64,000 bases of DNA. Source: Microbispora hainanensis (lineage in GTDB: Bacteria > Actinomycetota > Actinomycetes > Streptosporangiales > Streptosporangiaceae). Below, one piece after another: positions 8,189-16,488 of this stretch. The stretch covers positions 2,046,001 through 2,110,000 of the forward strand of contig NZ_CP108086.1 in the NCBI RefSeq assembly GCF_036186745.1. Reading direction: 5' to 3'. Position 1 is the stretch's first letter, and every line of letters starts with the position of its first letter. The notes below the pieces were generated by a model, which was given only the letters and a program-made list of their open reading frames with translations, searched no databases and was not told the DNA's origin. The translations under genes and the position numbers were made by a program.

Positions 8189-9001
8189 GTGACCGCGATC
8201 ACCGTACGACCTGCCCGGCGCCTGGCCGGCGGCACCGCCGCCGGCCTCGGCGTCGCGGTCCTCTACCTGAGCCTGATCGTCCTGATCCCGCTGGCCGCCG
8301 TCGTCTGGCGCTCGGCCGACCAGGGGCCCGGGTATTTCTGGCGCTCCGTCACCACCCCCGACGCCTGGGCGGCGCTCACCCTGACCATCGGCGCCTCCGC
8401 GCTCGTCGCCCTGATCAACCTGGTCATGGGCACCGCGATCGCCTGGGTGCTGGTCCGCGACCGTTTCCCCGGCCGGCGGGTGCTCGACACGATCATCGAC
8501 CTGCCGTTCGCACTGCCGACGATCGTCGCCGGTCTCGTCCTGCTCGCGTTGTACGGCCCGCAGTCCCCGCTCGGGATCAACCTCGCCTACAGCAGGGCCG
8601 GAGTGGTGCTGGCACTGATGTTCGTCACACTGCCGTTCGTCGTCCGTACCGTGCAGCCGGTCCTGCTGGAGCTCGACACGGAGATGGAGCAGGCGGCGGC
8701 CTCCCTCGGCGCGGGGCCGTTCCAGACCTTCCGCCGGGTCATCCTGCCGAACCTGATCCCCGCGATGCTCTCCGGCACCGCGCTCGCCTTCACCCGGGCG
8801 ATCTCCGAGTTCGGCTCGACCGTGCTCATCTCGGGCAACCTGCCGTTCAAGACACAGGTGGCGGCGGTGAACATCTTCAGCCAGATCGAGGGCGACAACA
8901 CGACCGGTGCGGCCGCGATCTCGACGGTCCTGCTCGTGGTGGCCCTGGTCGCGCTGATCTCCCTCGACGTCCTGCAGCGATGGGGGAGCCGCCGTGGCTA
9001 A
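8189..9001 (+). CDS. cysT: Sulfate ABC transporter permease subunit CysT
   Basis: A 270-residue integral membrane protein with about six hydrophobic spans. The EAA loop (EMEQAAASLGAGPFQTFRRV) is at about residues 165-185, and SEFGSTVLISGN, characteristic of CysT/CysU, lies just beyond. It pairs with CysW to form the sulfate channel and docks on CysA. The GTG at 8189 starts 11 bases after the binding-protein stop. Its last 8 bases overlap the start of cysW, indicating coupled translation. Confidence 0.93.
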   Translation: MTAITVRPARRLAGGTAAGLGVAVLYLSLIVLIPLAAVVWRSADQGPGYFWRSVTTPDAWAALTLTIGASALVALINLVMGTAIAWVLVRDRFPGRRVLDTIIDLPFALPTIVAGLVLLALYGPQSPLGINLAYSRAGVVLALMFVTLPFVVRTVQPVLLELDTEMEQAAASLGAGPFQTFRRVILPNLIPAMLSGTALAFTRAISEFGSTVLISGNLPFKTQVAAVNIFSQIEGDNTTGAAAISTVLLVVALVALISLDVLQRWGSRRG

Positions 9002-9791
9002 GCATGCCCTGCGCCTGGTCGCCGTCGCCTACGTCCTGTTCCTGCTGGTCCTGCCCGTGATCCTGATCGTCTGGCGGACCTTCGGCGACGGGCTGGGGCC
9101 GTTCGTCGAGGCCCTGACCTCCCCGTCGGCCCTGCACGCGTTCAAGGTCACGGTGACGGTCGCCGGATGGGCGGTCGTGGCCAACACGGTCTTCGGGGTC
9201 CTCACCGCGATCCTGCTCGTCCGGCACCGGTTCCCCGGCAAGCGGCTGCTGGGGGCGTTCATCGACCTGCCGATGGCCGTCTCGCCGGTCGTCGTCGGGC
9301 TCGCGCTCATCCTCGTGTACGGCCGCTTCGCCCCCTTCGGCGGCCTGCTGGAGAGCTGGGGGATCCAGGTGATCTTCTCCACCCCCGGCATGGTGCTGGC
9401 CACGGTGTTCGTGGCGCTGCCCCTCGTCGTACGGGCCATCGTGCCGGTCCTGGAGGAGCTCGGCGACGAGCAGGAGCAGGCCGCGCACACGCTGGGGGCG
9501 AGCCGTCTCCAGGCGTTCATCCGCATCACGCTCCCCGGCATCCGCTGGGCCCTCGGCTACGGCATCGTGCTCTGCCTGGCCCGTTCGCTCGGCGAGTACG
9601 GCGCGGTCGCGGTGGTCTCCGGCCGCCTCGTCGACCAGACCCAGACGCTGACGCTGTTCGTGGAGGAGCGGTTCCAGAACTTCGACCAGCCGGCCGCGTT
9701 CGCCGCCGCCACGGCCCTCGCCCTGATCGCCGTGGTCACCCTGCTGCTCACCAAGCTCCTGCGCCCGAAGGATCGCATCGATGGCAATTGA
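8994..9791 (+). CDS. cysW: Sulfate ABC transporter permease subunit CysW
   Basis: A 265-residue permease, the second half of the sulfate channel. It has about six membrane spans, the EAA loop ([17 protein letters not shown]) and the CysW-type [15 protein letters not shown] motif. It starts with GTG inside the end of cysT and ends 11 bases inside cysA, so the three genes are tightly coupled. Its length and motifs fit the family, with no sign of damage. Confidence 0.93.
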   Translation: MAKHALRLVAVAYVLFLLVLPVILIVWRTFGDGLGPFVEALTSPSALHAFKVTVTVAGWAVVANTVFGVLTAILLVRHRFPGKRLLGAFIDLPMAVSPVVVGLALILVYGRFAPFGGLLESWGIQVIFSTPGMVLATVFVALPLVVRAIVPVLEELGDEQEQAAHTLGASRLQAFIRITLPGIRWALGYGIVLCLARSLGEYGAVAVVSGRLVDQTQTLTLFVEERFQNFDQPAAFAAATALALIAVVTLLLTKLLRPKDRIDGN

Positions 9792-10743
9792 GGTACGCGA
9801 CGTGAACAAGTCGTTCGGGACGACGCCCGTCCTGCACGACGTGTCGCTCGATGTCGCCGCGGGGTCGCTCACCGCCCTGCTCGGCCCGAGCGGCGGAGGG
9901 AAGTCGACGCTGCTGCGGGTGATCGCCGGACTGGAGCGGCCCGACACCGGCACGGTGCGGATCTCCGGCGTCGACGCCACCCGGCTGTCCCCGCAGCGGC
10001 GCAACGTCGGCTTCGTGTTCCAGCACTACGCCGCCTTCAAGCACCTCACGGTCTTCCGCAACGTGGCCTTCGGCCTGGAAATCCGCAAGCGGCCCAAGGA
10101 CGAGATCCGCAAGCGCGTCATGGAGCTGCTGGAGCTCGTCCACCTGGAGAAACTGGCCGACCGCTACCCGTCCCAGCTGTCGGGGGGCCAGCGCCAGCGC
10201 ATGGCCCTCGCCCGTGCCCTCGCGGTGGAGCCCCAGGTGCTGCTGCTGGACGAGCCGTTCGGCGCCCTCGACGCGCAGGTGCGCAAGGAACTGCGCACGT
10301 GGCTGCGCCGGCTGCACGACGAGGTCCACGTCACCACCGTGTTCGTCACCCACGACCAGGAGGAGGCCATCGAGGTCGCCGACACGATCGTGGTGCTGGC
10401 CGGTGGCGAGGTCGTGCAGGCCGGCAGCCCCGCCGAGGTGTACGACAACCCGGCCAACCCGTTCGTGATGCGCTTCCTGGGCCCGGTCACCGAGATCGAC
10501 GGCAACCTGGTGCGCCCGCACGACATCGAGATCAGCCCCGACCCCGTCGAGGGCGGCTCGCCCGCCGTGGTCTCCCGCGTCGTACGGCTCGGCTTCGAGG
10601 TGCGCGTCGAGGTGGAGATCGGCGGGCAGGACGCCTGGGTCCAGGTGACCCGGGAGCAGGCCGACCGGCTCGGTCTCGGGCCTGGCGACGCCGTCCATCT
10701 GCGGCCCATCCCGGGCGCCCGGTCCCTGGCACTCGCGCTGTGA
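9781..10743 (+). CDS. cysA: Sulfate ABC transporter ATP-binding protein CysA
   Basis: A 320-residue ABC ATPase. Visible motifs are Walker [10 protein letters not shown] (35-43), the signature [15 protein letters not shown], Walker [12 protein letters not shown] and the switch histidine in [14 protein letters not shown]-like C-terminal domain follows (about 235-320: [10 protein letters not shown] to LRPIPG). It hydrolyses ATP on the cytoplasmic face to drive sulfate import through CysT/CysW. It is slightly short for the family because the C-terminal regulatory domain is compact. It overlaps cysW by 11 bases and is followed after 9 bases by the Rrf2 gene. Confidence 0.93.
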   Translation: MAIEVRDVNKSFGTTPVLHDVSLDVAAGSLTALLGPSGGGKSTLLRVIAGLERPDTGTVRISGVDATRLSPQRRNVGFVFQHYAAFKHLTVFRNVAFGLEIRKRPKDEIRKRVMELLELVHLEKLADRYPSQLSGGQRQRMALARALAVEPQVLLLDEPFGALDAQVRKELRTWLRRLHDEVHVTTVFVTHDQEEAIEVADTIVVLAGGEVVQAGSPAEVYDNPANPFVMRFLGPVTEIDGNLVRPHDIEISPDPVEGGSPAVVSRVVRLGFEVRVEVEIGGQDAWVQVTREQADRLGLGPGDAVHLRPIPGARSLALAL

Positions 10744-10752
10744 TTGTGAGAA

Positions 10753-11145
10753 ATGCGGCTTTCCGTTAGGACCCAATACGCCCTGCGCGCCGCCGCCGAA
10801 CTGGCCGCGGCGGCGCCGGGGCCGGTCCCGGCTGAGCGGATCGCGGCCGCGCAGCGCATTCCGCGGCGGTTTCTCGACAACATCCTGCTGCAGATGCGGC
10901 GGGCCGGCCTCATCCACAGCCAGCGCGGGCCCGACGGCGGCTACTGGCTGGCGCGGCCCGCCGAGCAGATCACGCTCGCCGACGTCGTCCTCATCATGGA
11001 GGGGGCGCCCCCGGCCAGCGAAGGGTTCCACGGGGTCGCCGAGCCCCTCGGCGACGTCTGGACGGCACTGCGCGACCACGAGCAGGCGACGCTCACCGAG
11101 GTCACGCTCGCCCACATCGCAACCGGATCACTTCCACCCCTCTGA
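10753..11145 (+). CDS. Rrf2-family transcriptional regulator without cysteines
   Basis: A 130-residue winged-helix regulator (MRLSVRTQYALRAA, GGYWLARPAEQITLADV), last gene of the sulfate transporter operon and only 9 bases after cysA. The sequence holds no cysteine, so it cannot carry the three-Cys iron-sulfur cluster of IscR or NsrR. In this it resembles CymR, the cluster-free Rrf2 regulator of cysteine metabolism in Firmicutes, which senses sulfur status by binding CysK. With its place in a sulfate uptake operon, the likely job is sulfur-responsive control of its own operon; that is inference from context. Confidence 0.9.
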   Translation: MRLSVRTQYALRAAAELAAAAPGPVPAERIAAAQRIPRRFLDNILLQMRRAGLIHSQRGPDGGYWLARPAEQITLADVVLIMEGAPPASEGFHGVAEPLGDVWTALRDHEQATLTEVTLAHIATGSLPPL

Positions 11146-11208
11146 TCCCGATAGTTGTGGAAGACTCCACATTCAGGTGGAACGTGCCGGGGCGTAGAGG
11201 CAGGCGGG

Positions 11209-12720
11209 ATGGGTACTGCTGGGCAGCTCATCGTCAGGCGATACCGGCTGGTCCGCGCCCTCGGCCACGGCCGCTCCGGGCTGGTATGGGAGGGCCGCGA
11301 CACGCTGCTCGACCGGCCCGTCGCGATCCGCGAGGTCCTGCTGCCTCCGAACCTGAGCGAGAGCGCGCGGTTGCGGCTCGCCCAGCGGATCTCCCGTGAG
11401 GCCCGCCAGGCCGAGCGGCTGCGTCACCCCCACATCGCCGCCGTCTACGACGTCGCCGACGAGGACGGCGCCCTCTACGTCGTGACGGAGCTGGTCCCGT
11501 CGCGTTCGCTCGACGGGGTGGTCTCCGGCGACGGGCCGCTGCCCCCGGCCGAGGCCGCGCGGATCGCCCGCACGGTGCTGTCCGCGCTCACCCACGCCCA
11601 CGCCGCCGGCGTACGGCATGGCGACGTCCGGCCCGCCAACGTGCTCCTCGCGCACGACGGACGCGTGGTGCTCGCCGACTTCGGCGTGTCGGTGCCCGGT
11701 TCTCCCGGCTCTTCCGCCGATGCGTCCGGTCGTGACGCCGAGGCGTACCTCGCCCCGGAACGGGCCGCCGGCGGGCCGCCCACGGTCGCCGCCGACCTGT
11801 GGTCGCTGGGCGCCACCCTCCACACGGCCGTCACCGGCAGGCCGCCCGTGATGCAGGGACCCTCAGGGCAGGGGCAGCCGGTGCTTCAGGCGGAGGACGT
11901 GCCCGGGGAACTGCGCGCGGTGCTCGCCGGGCTGCTGGCCCGGGAGCCCAGACGGCGGATCGACGCGGAGACCGCCGACCGCCTGCTCGCCGAGATCGAG
12001 CCGCCCGCCCCACCCCGGCCCGTACGCCGTGGTCGTGCCCGTCTTGTCACCGGGATCGCGGTGGCCGTGCTCGTCGCCTGCGCGGTGGGAGGCTGGGCCG
12101 TCGGAGGATGGGCGGGGCTGCGGCCCGGCAAGGCCACCCCGGCTCCGACCTCCCTGTCGCCCTCCCTGTCGCCCTCCCTGTCGCCCTCTCTGTCGCCCTC
12201 GGTCTCGGTGTCGGCCTCTGGACAGCCCGCGCGGCGGCTGAAGCTGAAATGGCACACGTCCGACGCCGGCTGGCGGGCCGGTGTGCCCCGCGGCTGGATC
12301 CGCGAGGACGGGCCCTACTCGATCTCATGGCGCTCCCGGGACGGCGGGGCGGTGTTCACGGTCGAGGTGACCGCGCAGCAGGGCACCGATCCCCTGGCAG
12401 CGCTCGGCGAGGCGGAGGAGATCCTCCGTCCGGAGGCCAAGACCTATCGCAAACTGCGGCTACGCAGCGTGAACGGCGAGCACGGTCCTTCCGCCGACTG
12501 GGAGTTCACCTGGACCCCGCGCAAGGCGTCGGCGCGGGACCACCTGGCCAAGGGAGTGGAGTATCACCAGTACCGCCGGGTGATCTCCACGGCCACGGCG
12601 ACGAGCGTGCTCACCTGGACCACCTCCGCCGCCGACTGGGACACCCTGCGGCCCACGCTCGCCAGGGTGCTCGCGCTCTTCCAGCCGCCGCCGGCGACCC
12701 CGTCACCATCCGCGGCCTGA
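11209..12720 (+). CDS. Membrane-anchored Ser/Thr protein kinase-like protein with altered catalytic residues
   Basis: A 503-residue protein with a Hanks-type kinase fold (about 10-270), one membrane span (about 280-300), a Ser/Pro repeat linker and an extracellular domain of about 150 residues. A glycine loop (GHGRSG, 19-24) is present, but the beta-3 lysine is Arg41 (VAIRE). The catalytic loop reads HGDVRPAN (Asp139 kept, Arg141 for the usual Lys), while DFG (157-159) and APE are intact. It could therefore be a weak kinase, use another lysine, or be a pseudokinase. The ATG at 11209 follows a GAGG site and the kinase fold begins there. A TGTGGA/TCCACA inverted repeat lies at 11156-11171 in its upstream region. 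Confidence 0.85.
   Translation: MGTAGQLIVRRYRLVRALGHGRSGLVWEGRDTLLDRPVAIREVLLPPNLSESARLRLAQRISREARQAERLRHPHIAAVYDVADEDGALYVVTELVPSRSLDGVVSGDGPLPPAEAARIARTVLSALTHAHAAGVRHGDVRPANVLLAHDGRVVLADFGVSVPGSPGSSADASGRDAEAYLAPERAAGGPPTVAADLWSLGATLHTAVTGRPPVMQGPSGQGQPVLQAEDVPGELRAVLAGLLAREPRRRIDAETADRLLAEIEPPAPPRPVRRGRARLVTGIAVAVLVACAVGGWAVGGWAGLRPGKATPAPTSLSPSLSPSLSPSLSPSVSVSASGQPARRLKLKWHTSDAGWRAGVPRGWIREDGPYSISWRSRDGGAVFTVEVTAQQGTDPLAALGEAEEILRPEAKTYRKLRLRSVNGEHGPSADWEFTWTPRKASARDHLAKGVEYHQYRRVISTATATSVLTWTTSAADWDTLRPTLARVLALFQPPPATPSPSAA
12151..12198 (+). repeat. Four 12-base tandem repeats in the kinase-like gene
   Basis: Four copies of a 12-base unit (TCCCTGTCGCCC, the last with one change) encode the SLSP repeats between the membrane span and the extracellular domain. 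The near-identity of copies at DNA level suggests recent slippage, so the linker length may vary between strains. Confidence 0.85.
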
Positions 12721-12801
12721 AATCCACCCGCACGCTCCGTCGTGTGTGTCATGATGACGCACAGTGAAAGTGACAACGGTTTTCATTCCTGATCGGGGGC
12801 C

Positions 12802-13743
12802 ATGATGCGGGTGGCGTTCGTCGGCAAGGGCGGAAGCGGCAAGACCACGTTGTCGTCGCTGTTCGCGAGATACGCGACGCGGAGAGGACCGGTCGTCGCC
12901 ATCGACGCCGACATCAACCAGCACCTCGGCCTGGTCCTGGGTGTGGACCCGGCCGAACATCCGCCGCCGCTCGGCGGGATGCTGACCGAGATCAAGGACT
13001 ACCTGCGCGGCGACAACCCGCTGATCCGCGACGCGGCGTCCATGGTCAAGACGACCCCGCCCGGGCGCGGCTCGCGGCTGATCCGGCTGGGAGACCCGTT
13101 CTTCCCCTCGTGCTCCGCCGAGGGCGTCTCGCTCATGGTCACCGGCCCGTTCGAGGAGGACGACCTCGGCGTCGCCTGCTACCACTCCAAGCTGGGCGCG
13201 GTGGAGCTCTATCTCAACCACCTGGTCGACGGCCCCGGCGAGTACGTCGTGGTGGACATGACCGCGGGGGCCGACTCCTTCGCCTCCGGGTTGTTCACCC
13301 GTTTCGACCTCACCTTCCTGGTGGCCGAGCCCACCCGTCAGGGGGTGAGCGTCTACCGGCAATACCGCGACCACGCCGCCGGGTTCGACGTCGCGATCGC
13401 CGTCCTGGGCAACAAGGTCCACTCGCCGGAGGACGTCGACTTCCTCCGCGAGCACGTCGGCGACGACCTGCTGACCTGGTTCGGCCACTCCCCCGCCGTA
13501 CGCGGCATGGAACAGGGCCGGCCCTTCACGCTCGACGACCTGGAGCCCGCCGCCCACCTGGCCCTCGCCACCATGCTCGACCGGCTCGACGCACAGCCCA
13601 AGGACTGGCCGAAGTTCGGCAGGCAGGCGGCGGAGTTCCACATCAGGAACGCCCGCGCGTGGGCCAACCGCGCCACCGGAGAGGACCTGGTCGCGCAGAT
13701 CGACCCCGATTTCGTGTACGGCCCCGCCGTCGCCGCCTCATGA
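12802..13743 (+). CDS. CooC/MinD-like P-loop ATPase
   Basis: A 313-residue SIMIBI-class NTPase. The deviant Walker A motif GKGGSGKTT (8-16) and the following DADINQHLGL segment (the DxD region) are typical of the CooC/NifH/MinD group, which load metals onto enzymes or position other proteins. A VVDMTAGADSFASGL stretch (about 150-165) fits the Walker B/switch II region. No membrane helix or DNA-binding domain is visible. It is followed after 96 bases by a small conserved gene on the same strand. The target is unknown; comparison with CooC is from motif pattern only. Confidence 0.85.
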   Translation: MMRVAFVGKGGSGKTTLSSLFARYATRRGPVVAIDADINQHLGLVLGVDPAEHPPPLGGMLTEIKDYLRGDNPLIRDAASMVKTTPPGRGSRLIRLGDPFFPSCSAEGVSLMVTGPFEEDDLGVACYHSKLGAVELYLNHLVDGPGEYVVVDMTAGADSFASGLFTRFDLTFLVAEPTRQGVSVYRQYRDHAAGFDVAIAVLGNKVHSPEDVDFLREHVGDDLLTWFGHSPAVRGMEQGRPFTLDDLEPAAHLALATMLDRLDAQPKDWPKFGRQAAEFHIRNARAWANRATGEDLVAQIDPDFVYGPAVAAS

Positions 13744-13839
13744 ACGTGTCGCCTCCGCGCCAGATGGAGGACCACGGAGTTCGATCTACCGTCGACTGCG
13801 TCCCCGCTCTCTGAGCAGACGCCGAGAGGAGAACAGCTC

Positions 13840-14226
13840 ATGTCGCTGTCCGTGTCCAACGACCTGCTCGACCAGGCCCGCACCGGTGAGGTGGACGACG
13901 CGGCGTTCGTCGCCTGCGTCCGCGACTCGCTGCCGTACGCCTGGGCGACGATCACCGCGCTGGTCGAGCGGCGGGACCGGTCCGGCGCCGACTTCGCCGA
14001 CAACCAGGTGCCGCCGCCCGACGAGACCGCTCGTGGTCAGCTGCTGCGCTGCCTGGCCAGCGACGCGATGCGCGGCGCCCTCGAAAGGCACTTCGGCGTA
14101 CGGCTGGCCTTCCAGAACTGCCACCGCGTCGCGGTCTTCCGCCCCGACGCCACCGAGGCGTACCGGGAGTTCGTCACTCCCCGCGCGCAGATCCTGAACC
14201 AGAGCCCCGAACTGGTCGACTGCTGA
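13840..14226 (+). CDS. Conserved actinobacterial protein of unknown function (SCO-type hypothetical)
   Basis: A 128-residue soluble protein preceded by a strong AGAGGAGA site. The sequence, with DNQVPPPDETARGQLLR, FGVRLAFQNCHRVAVF and the C-terminal AQILNQSPELVDC, matches my memory of a highly conserved hypothetical protein of streptomycetes and relatives; I cannot name a domain. The invariant-looking C-terminal Cys and the single internal Cys (FQNC) might bind a metal, which would suit the upstream CooC-like ATPase, but that is speculation. The gene is closed by a strong hairpin at 14247-14286. Confidence 0.8.
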   Translation: MSLSVSNDLLDQARTGEVDDAAFVACVRDSLPYAWATITALVERRDRSGADFADNQVPPPDETARGQLLRCLASDAMRGALERHFGVRLAFQNCHRVAVFRPDATEAYREFVTPRAQILNQSPELVDC

Positions 14227-14246
14227 TCCCGGCTCCGATCATCTCC

Positions 14247-14286
14247 GGCCCGGGGGCGGCGCTCCGGTTCACGCCGCCCCCGGGCC
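14247..14286. terminator. Strong bidirectional hairpin between convergent genes
   Basis: Perfect 15-base arms (14247-14261 and 14272-14286) with a 10-base loop lie between the small conserved gene and the oppositely oriented LLM oxidoreductase, whose stop codon sits in the loop. GC-rich hairpins without U-tracts are a common terminator form in actinomycetes. Confidence 0.75.
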
Positions 14287-15327
14287 TCGCTCTCCCCCGG
14301 CTTGCTCTCGCGAGACCTTGTTTCGCACGGCTGGAAGCACCTCCGCGCCGAGGCGTGCGATGTTCTCCAGCGTCCGCGCATGGTCTCCGGCACCCTCGAC
14401 CATCAGGATGAGATGCCGCAGCCCGGTCCGCGCGGCCGTGGCCACGATCTTCTCCACGCAGTGCTCCGCCGAGCCCACCGGATGGATCCGGCACAGCAGG
14501 TCCACGTACTCCGGGATGTTCCGCCGTGGCGGCGGCCGGCCGTCCACGGGCACATAGCCGGCCAGACCCGGCCCGAGCCAGCGCGGCAGCGACTCCCGCA
14601 TCTCCCGTACGGCCTGCTCGGTGGTGTCCGCCACGTAGCCGAGCGCGGCGCCGATGTGCACCACCGGGCCTGTCGGTTCCGCCCGGCAGGCGGCGTACGT
14701 GTCGTAGGCGGCGATCATCTCCGCCTTCTCGTCGTCGCCGATGTGCATGCCGAGCAGCATGGGCAGCCCCCGTTCGGCGGCGAGCCGGACCGTGGCGTCC
14801 GACGTGCAGGCGACGACCGGCGACATCCGGGCCTGCGGGACCATCGAGACCTCCCTGAACCGGAAGAACTCACCGTCCGCCCCCACCGGCCCACCGTTCA
14901 GCGCCGTGCACAGCAGGTCGAGCGATTCCGGGAAACCCCGCTCGAACCTCGCCACACCGGTCCCGAAGACCTCCAGCTCCAGCCATGGCCCGCCTCGCCC
15001 CACGCCGAGCCGGAACCTGCCGTCCGACACGTGGTGGAGGATCGCCGCCTGCTCCGCCAGCGCGACCGGATGCTGCGCCGACAGCACGCTGACCGCCGTG
15101 CCCACCGTGATCCGCGAGGTCCGGCCCAGCGCCACGGCCGCCAGCGTCACCGCCGACGGGCACACGCCGTACGACATGAAGTGATGCTCGGCGATCCAGG
15201 CGTCGTCGAACCCGGCCCGTTCGGCCGCCTCGATCGCCTCCGCCGTGCCACGCAGCACGTCCCCCGGCGCCATGCCCGGGAAGCCCGCCGCGACCAGGAA
15301 GACGCCGATCCTCATGCCCGCGGCCAT
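14269..15327 (-). CDS. LLM-class flavin/F420-dependent oxidoreductase
   Basis: A 352-residue luciferase-like monooxygenase-fold protein. The N-terminus (MRIGVFLVAAGFPG), DAWIAEHHFMSYG, RITVGTAVSVLSAQHPVALAEQAA and RFRLGVGRGGPWLE are the usual markers of this TIM-barrel family, which uses FMN or F420. The substrate is unknown. The ATG at 15327 begins four bases after the SDR stop, suggesting translational coupling; a second ATG at 15315 is also possible. It forms a two-gene operon with the SDR upstream, so the pair may act on one metabolite. Confidence 0.88.
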   Translation of the reverse strand: MAAGMRIGVFLVAAGFPGMAPGDVLRGTAEAIEAAERAGFDDAWIAEHHFMSYGVCPSAVTLAAVALGRTSRITVGTAVSVLSAQHPVALAEQAAILHHVSDGRFRLGVGRGGPWLELEVFGTGVARFERGFPESLDLLCTALNGGPVGADGEFFRFREVSMVPQARMSPVVACTSDATVRLAAERGLPMLLGMHIGDDEKAEMIAAYDTYAACRAEPTGPVVHIGAALGYVADTTEQAVREMRESLPRWLGPGLAGYVPVDGRPPPRRNIPEYVDLLCRIHPVGSAEHCVEKIVATAARTGLRHLILMVEGAGDHARTLENIARLGAEVLPAVRNKVSREQAGGERGPGAA

Positions 15328-15331
15328 GTCC

Positions 15332-16090
15332 CTACCGTGGGCCACCGTTGACGTAGAGCGTCTGGCCGGTGACATACGACGCGTCGTCGGAGGCGAAGAA
15401 CGCCACCACCGACGCGATTTCCGTCGGCTGGCCGACCCGCCGCAACGGCACGGCCTGCGCCATGGTCGCCTGGTGCTCCTCCGGCGTCACCCCCAGCCGT
15501 ACGGCCGTCGCCTCGGTCATCGGCGTTGCGACGTACCCCGGCGCGACGGCGTTCACCCGGATGCCGAACGGGCCCAGCTCGATCGCCATGGTCGCGGTGA
15601 GCCCCTGAATGCCCGCCTTGGCCGCCGAATAGTTGGCCTGGCCCCGGTTTCCCAGCGCCGACCGGCTCGACAGGTTGACGATCGCTCCCGACCGCTGCTC
15701 CACCATGTGCTTCTGGACGGCCCGGCTCATGAGGAAGACGCTCTTGAGGTTCACGTCGACGACCTTCTCCCAGTCTTCCTCCGACATGCGGAACAGCAGG
15801 TTGTCGCGGGTCAGCCCGGCGTTGTTCACCAGCACGTCGATCTGCCCGAACTCGGCCATCACCCCCGGCACCAGCGCCTCGACCTGAGCACTGTCGGAGA
15901 CATCGCAGCCGAACGCGACCGCCCTGCCCCCGGTCACGGTGATCTCGTCCACGATCGAGGCACACCGATCCGCGGTGAGGTCCACGCAGGCCACCGCCGC
16001 GCCCTCCGCGGCCAACCGCCGTGCGATCGCCGCGCCGATACCCCGCGCCGCGCCGGTGACCACCGCGAACTTCCCCGTGAACCGTGACAT
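15332..16090 (-). CDS. SDR-family oxidoreductase (FabG-like)
   Basis: A 252-residue short-chain dehydrogenase. TGAARGIG (12-19) binds NAD(P)H, NNAG follows, and the catalytic Ser-Tyr-Lys are visible as NLSSRSALG plus YSAAK. The C-terminal YVTGQTLYVNGG is typical of classical SDRs. The start at 16090 was chosen because GAGGAGG precedes it and the cofactor fold begins there; a longer frame to 16129 is unlikely. It is the first gene of an operon with the LLM oxidoreductase. FabG-like sequence does not by itself mean fatty-acid synthesis; the substrate is open. Confidence 0.9.
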   Translation of the reverse strand: MSRFTGKFAVVTGAARGIGAAIARRLAAEGAAVACVDLTADRCASIVDEITVTGGRAVAFGCDVSDSAQVEALVPGVMAEFGQIDVLVNNAGLTRDNLLFRMSEEDWEKVVDVNLKSVFLMSRAVQKHMVEQRSGAIVNLSSRSALGNRGQANYSAAKAGIQGLTATMAIELGPFGIRVNAVAPGYVATPMTEATAVRLGVTPEEHQATMAQAVPLRRVGQPTEIASVVAFFASDDASYVTGQTLYVNGGPR

Positions 16091-16299
16091 GGCCAGCCTC
16101 CTCACCCCGATTCGATCACAGCGACTCACTCCGAGTCACCCTCCCAGTCGTGTCACCGAGCAGCAGACGGGCGTCACAGACCGGCCGGCAAGCGTCACAG
16201 ACCAGCGGGCGAGCCCCACGCAACGCTGGGCGCTGCTCGCCTACACCGCATGCCTACGCTGCTCACTCACTCCCGCAGCCGCCGGGCCTGTCCGCGCGT

Positions 16300-16341
16300 C
16301 GCCCGGGCCGGCCTGTGCGTCGCCCGGGCCGGCCTGTGCGT
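16300..16341. repeat. 21-base tandem duplication in the 16.1-16.5 kb non-coding gap
   Basis: Two identical 21-base units (16300-16320, 16321-16341) beginning CGCCCGGGCC are followed by the start of a third. They lie in the roughly 400-base gap between the SDR start and the 3' end of the DUF222-HNH gene. The gap shows no convincing gene; all open frames are Arg/Pro/Ala-rich shadows. GTCACAGACCGG and GTCACAGACCAG words also recur at about 16175-16205. Confidence 0.8.
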
Positions 16342-16360
16342 CGCCCACGCTCGCGCCTCC

Positions 16361-16409
16361 CGCCTCTCGCCTCTCGCCTCTCGCCTCTCGCCTCTCGCCT
16401 CTCGCCTCT
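16361..16409. repeat. Seven perfect 7-base tandem repeats
   Basis: Seven perfect copies of CGCCTCT in direct array, immediately after the 21-base duplication and about 80 bases beyond the stop of the HNH gene. The array is strongly purine/pyrimidine-asymmetric (all C/T except the G). It is a likely slippage hotspot and may form unusual DNA structure. It is not translated in any credible frame. Confidence 0.9.
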
Positions 16410-16488
16410 CGCCCGCAGCCTCCGGGGCCTGTCCGCGTGTCGCCTGGGCTTGCCCTGCGCATTGCCCACCCCCGTACCTTCGGCCTCC

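Noticed and set aside
16361-16409. A short-spacer CRISPR array
   Set aside because: The units are contiguous 7-base repeats with no spacers and no cas genes anywhere in the window.
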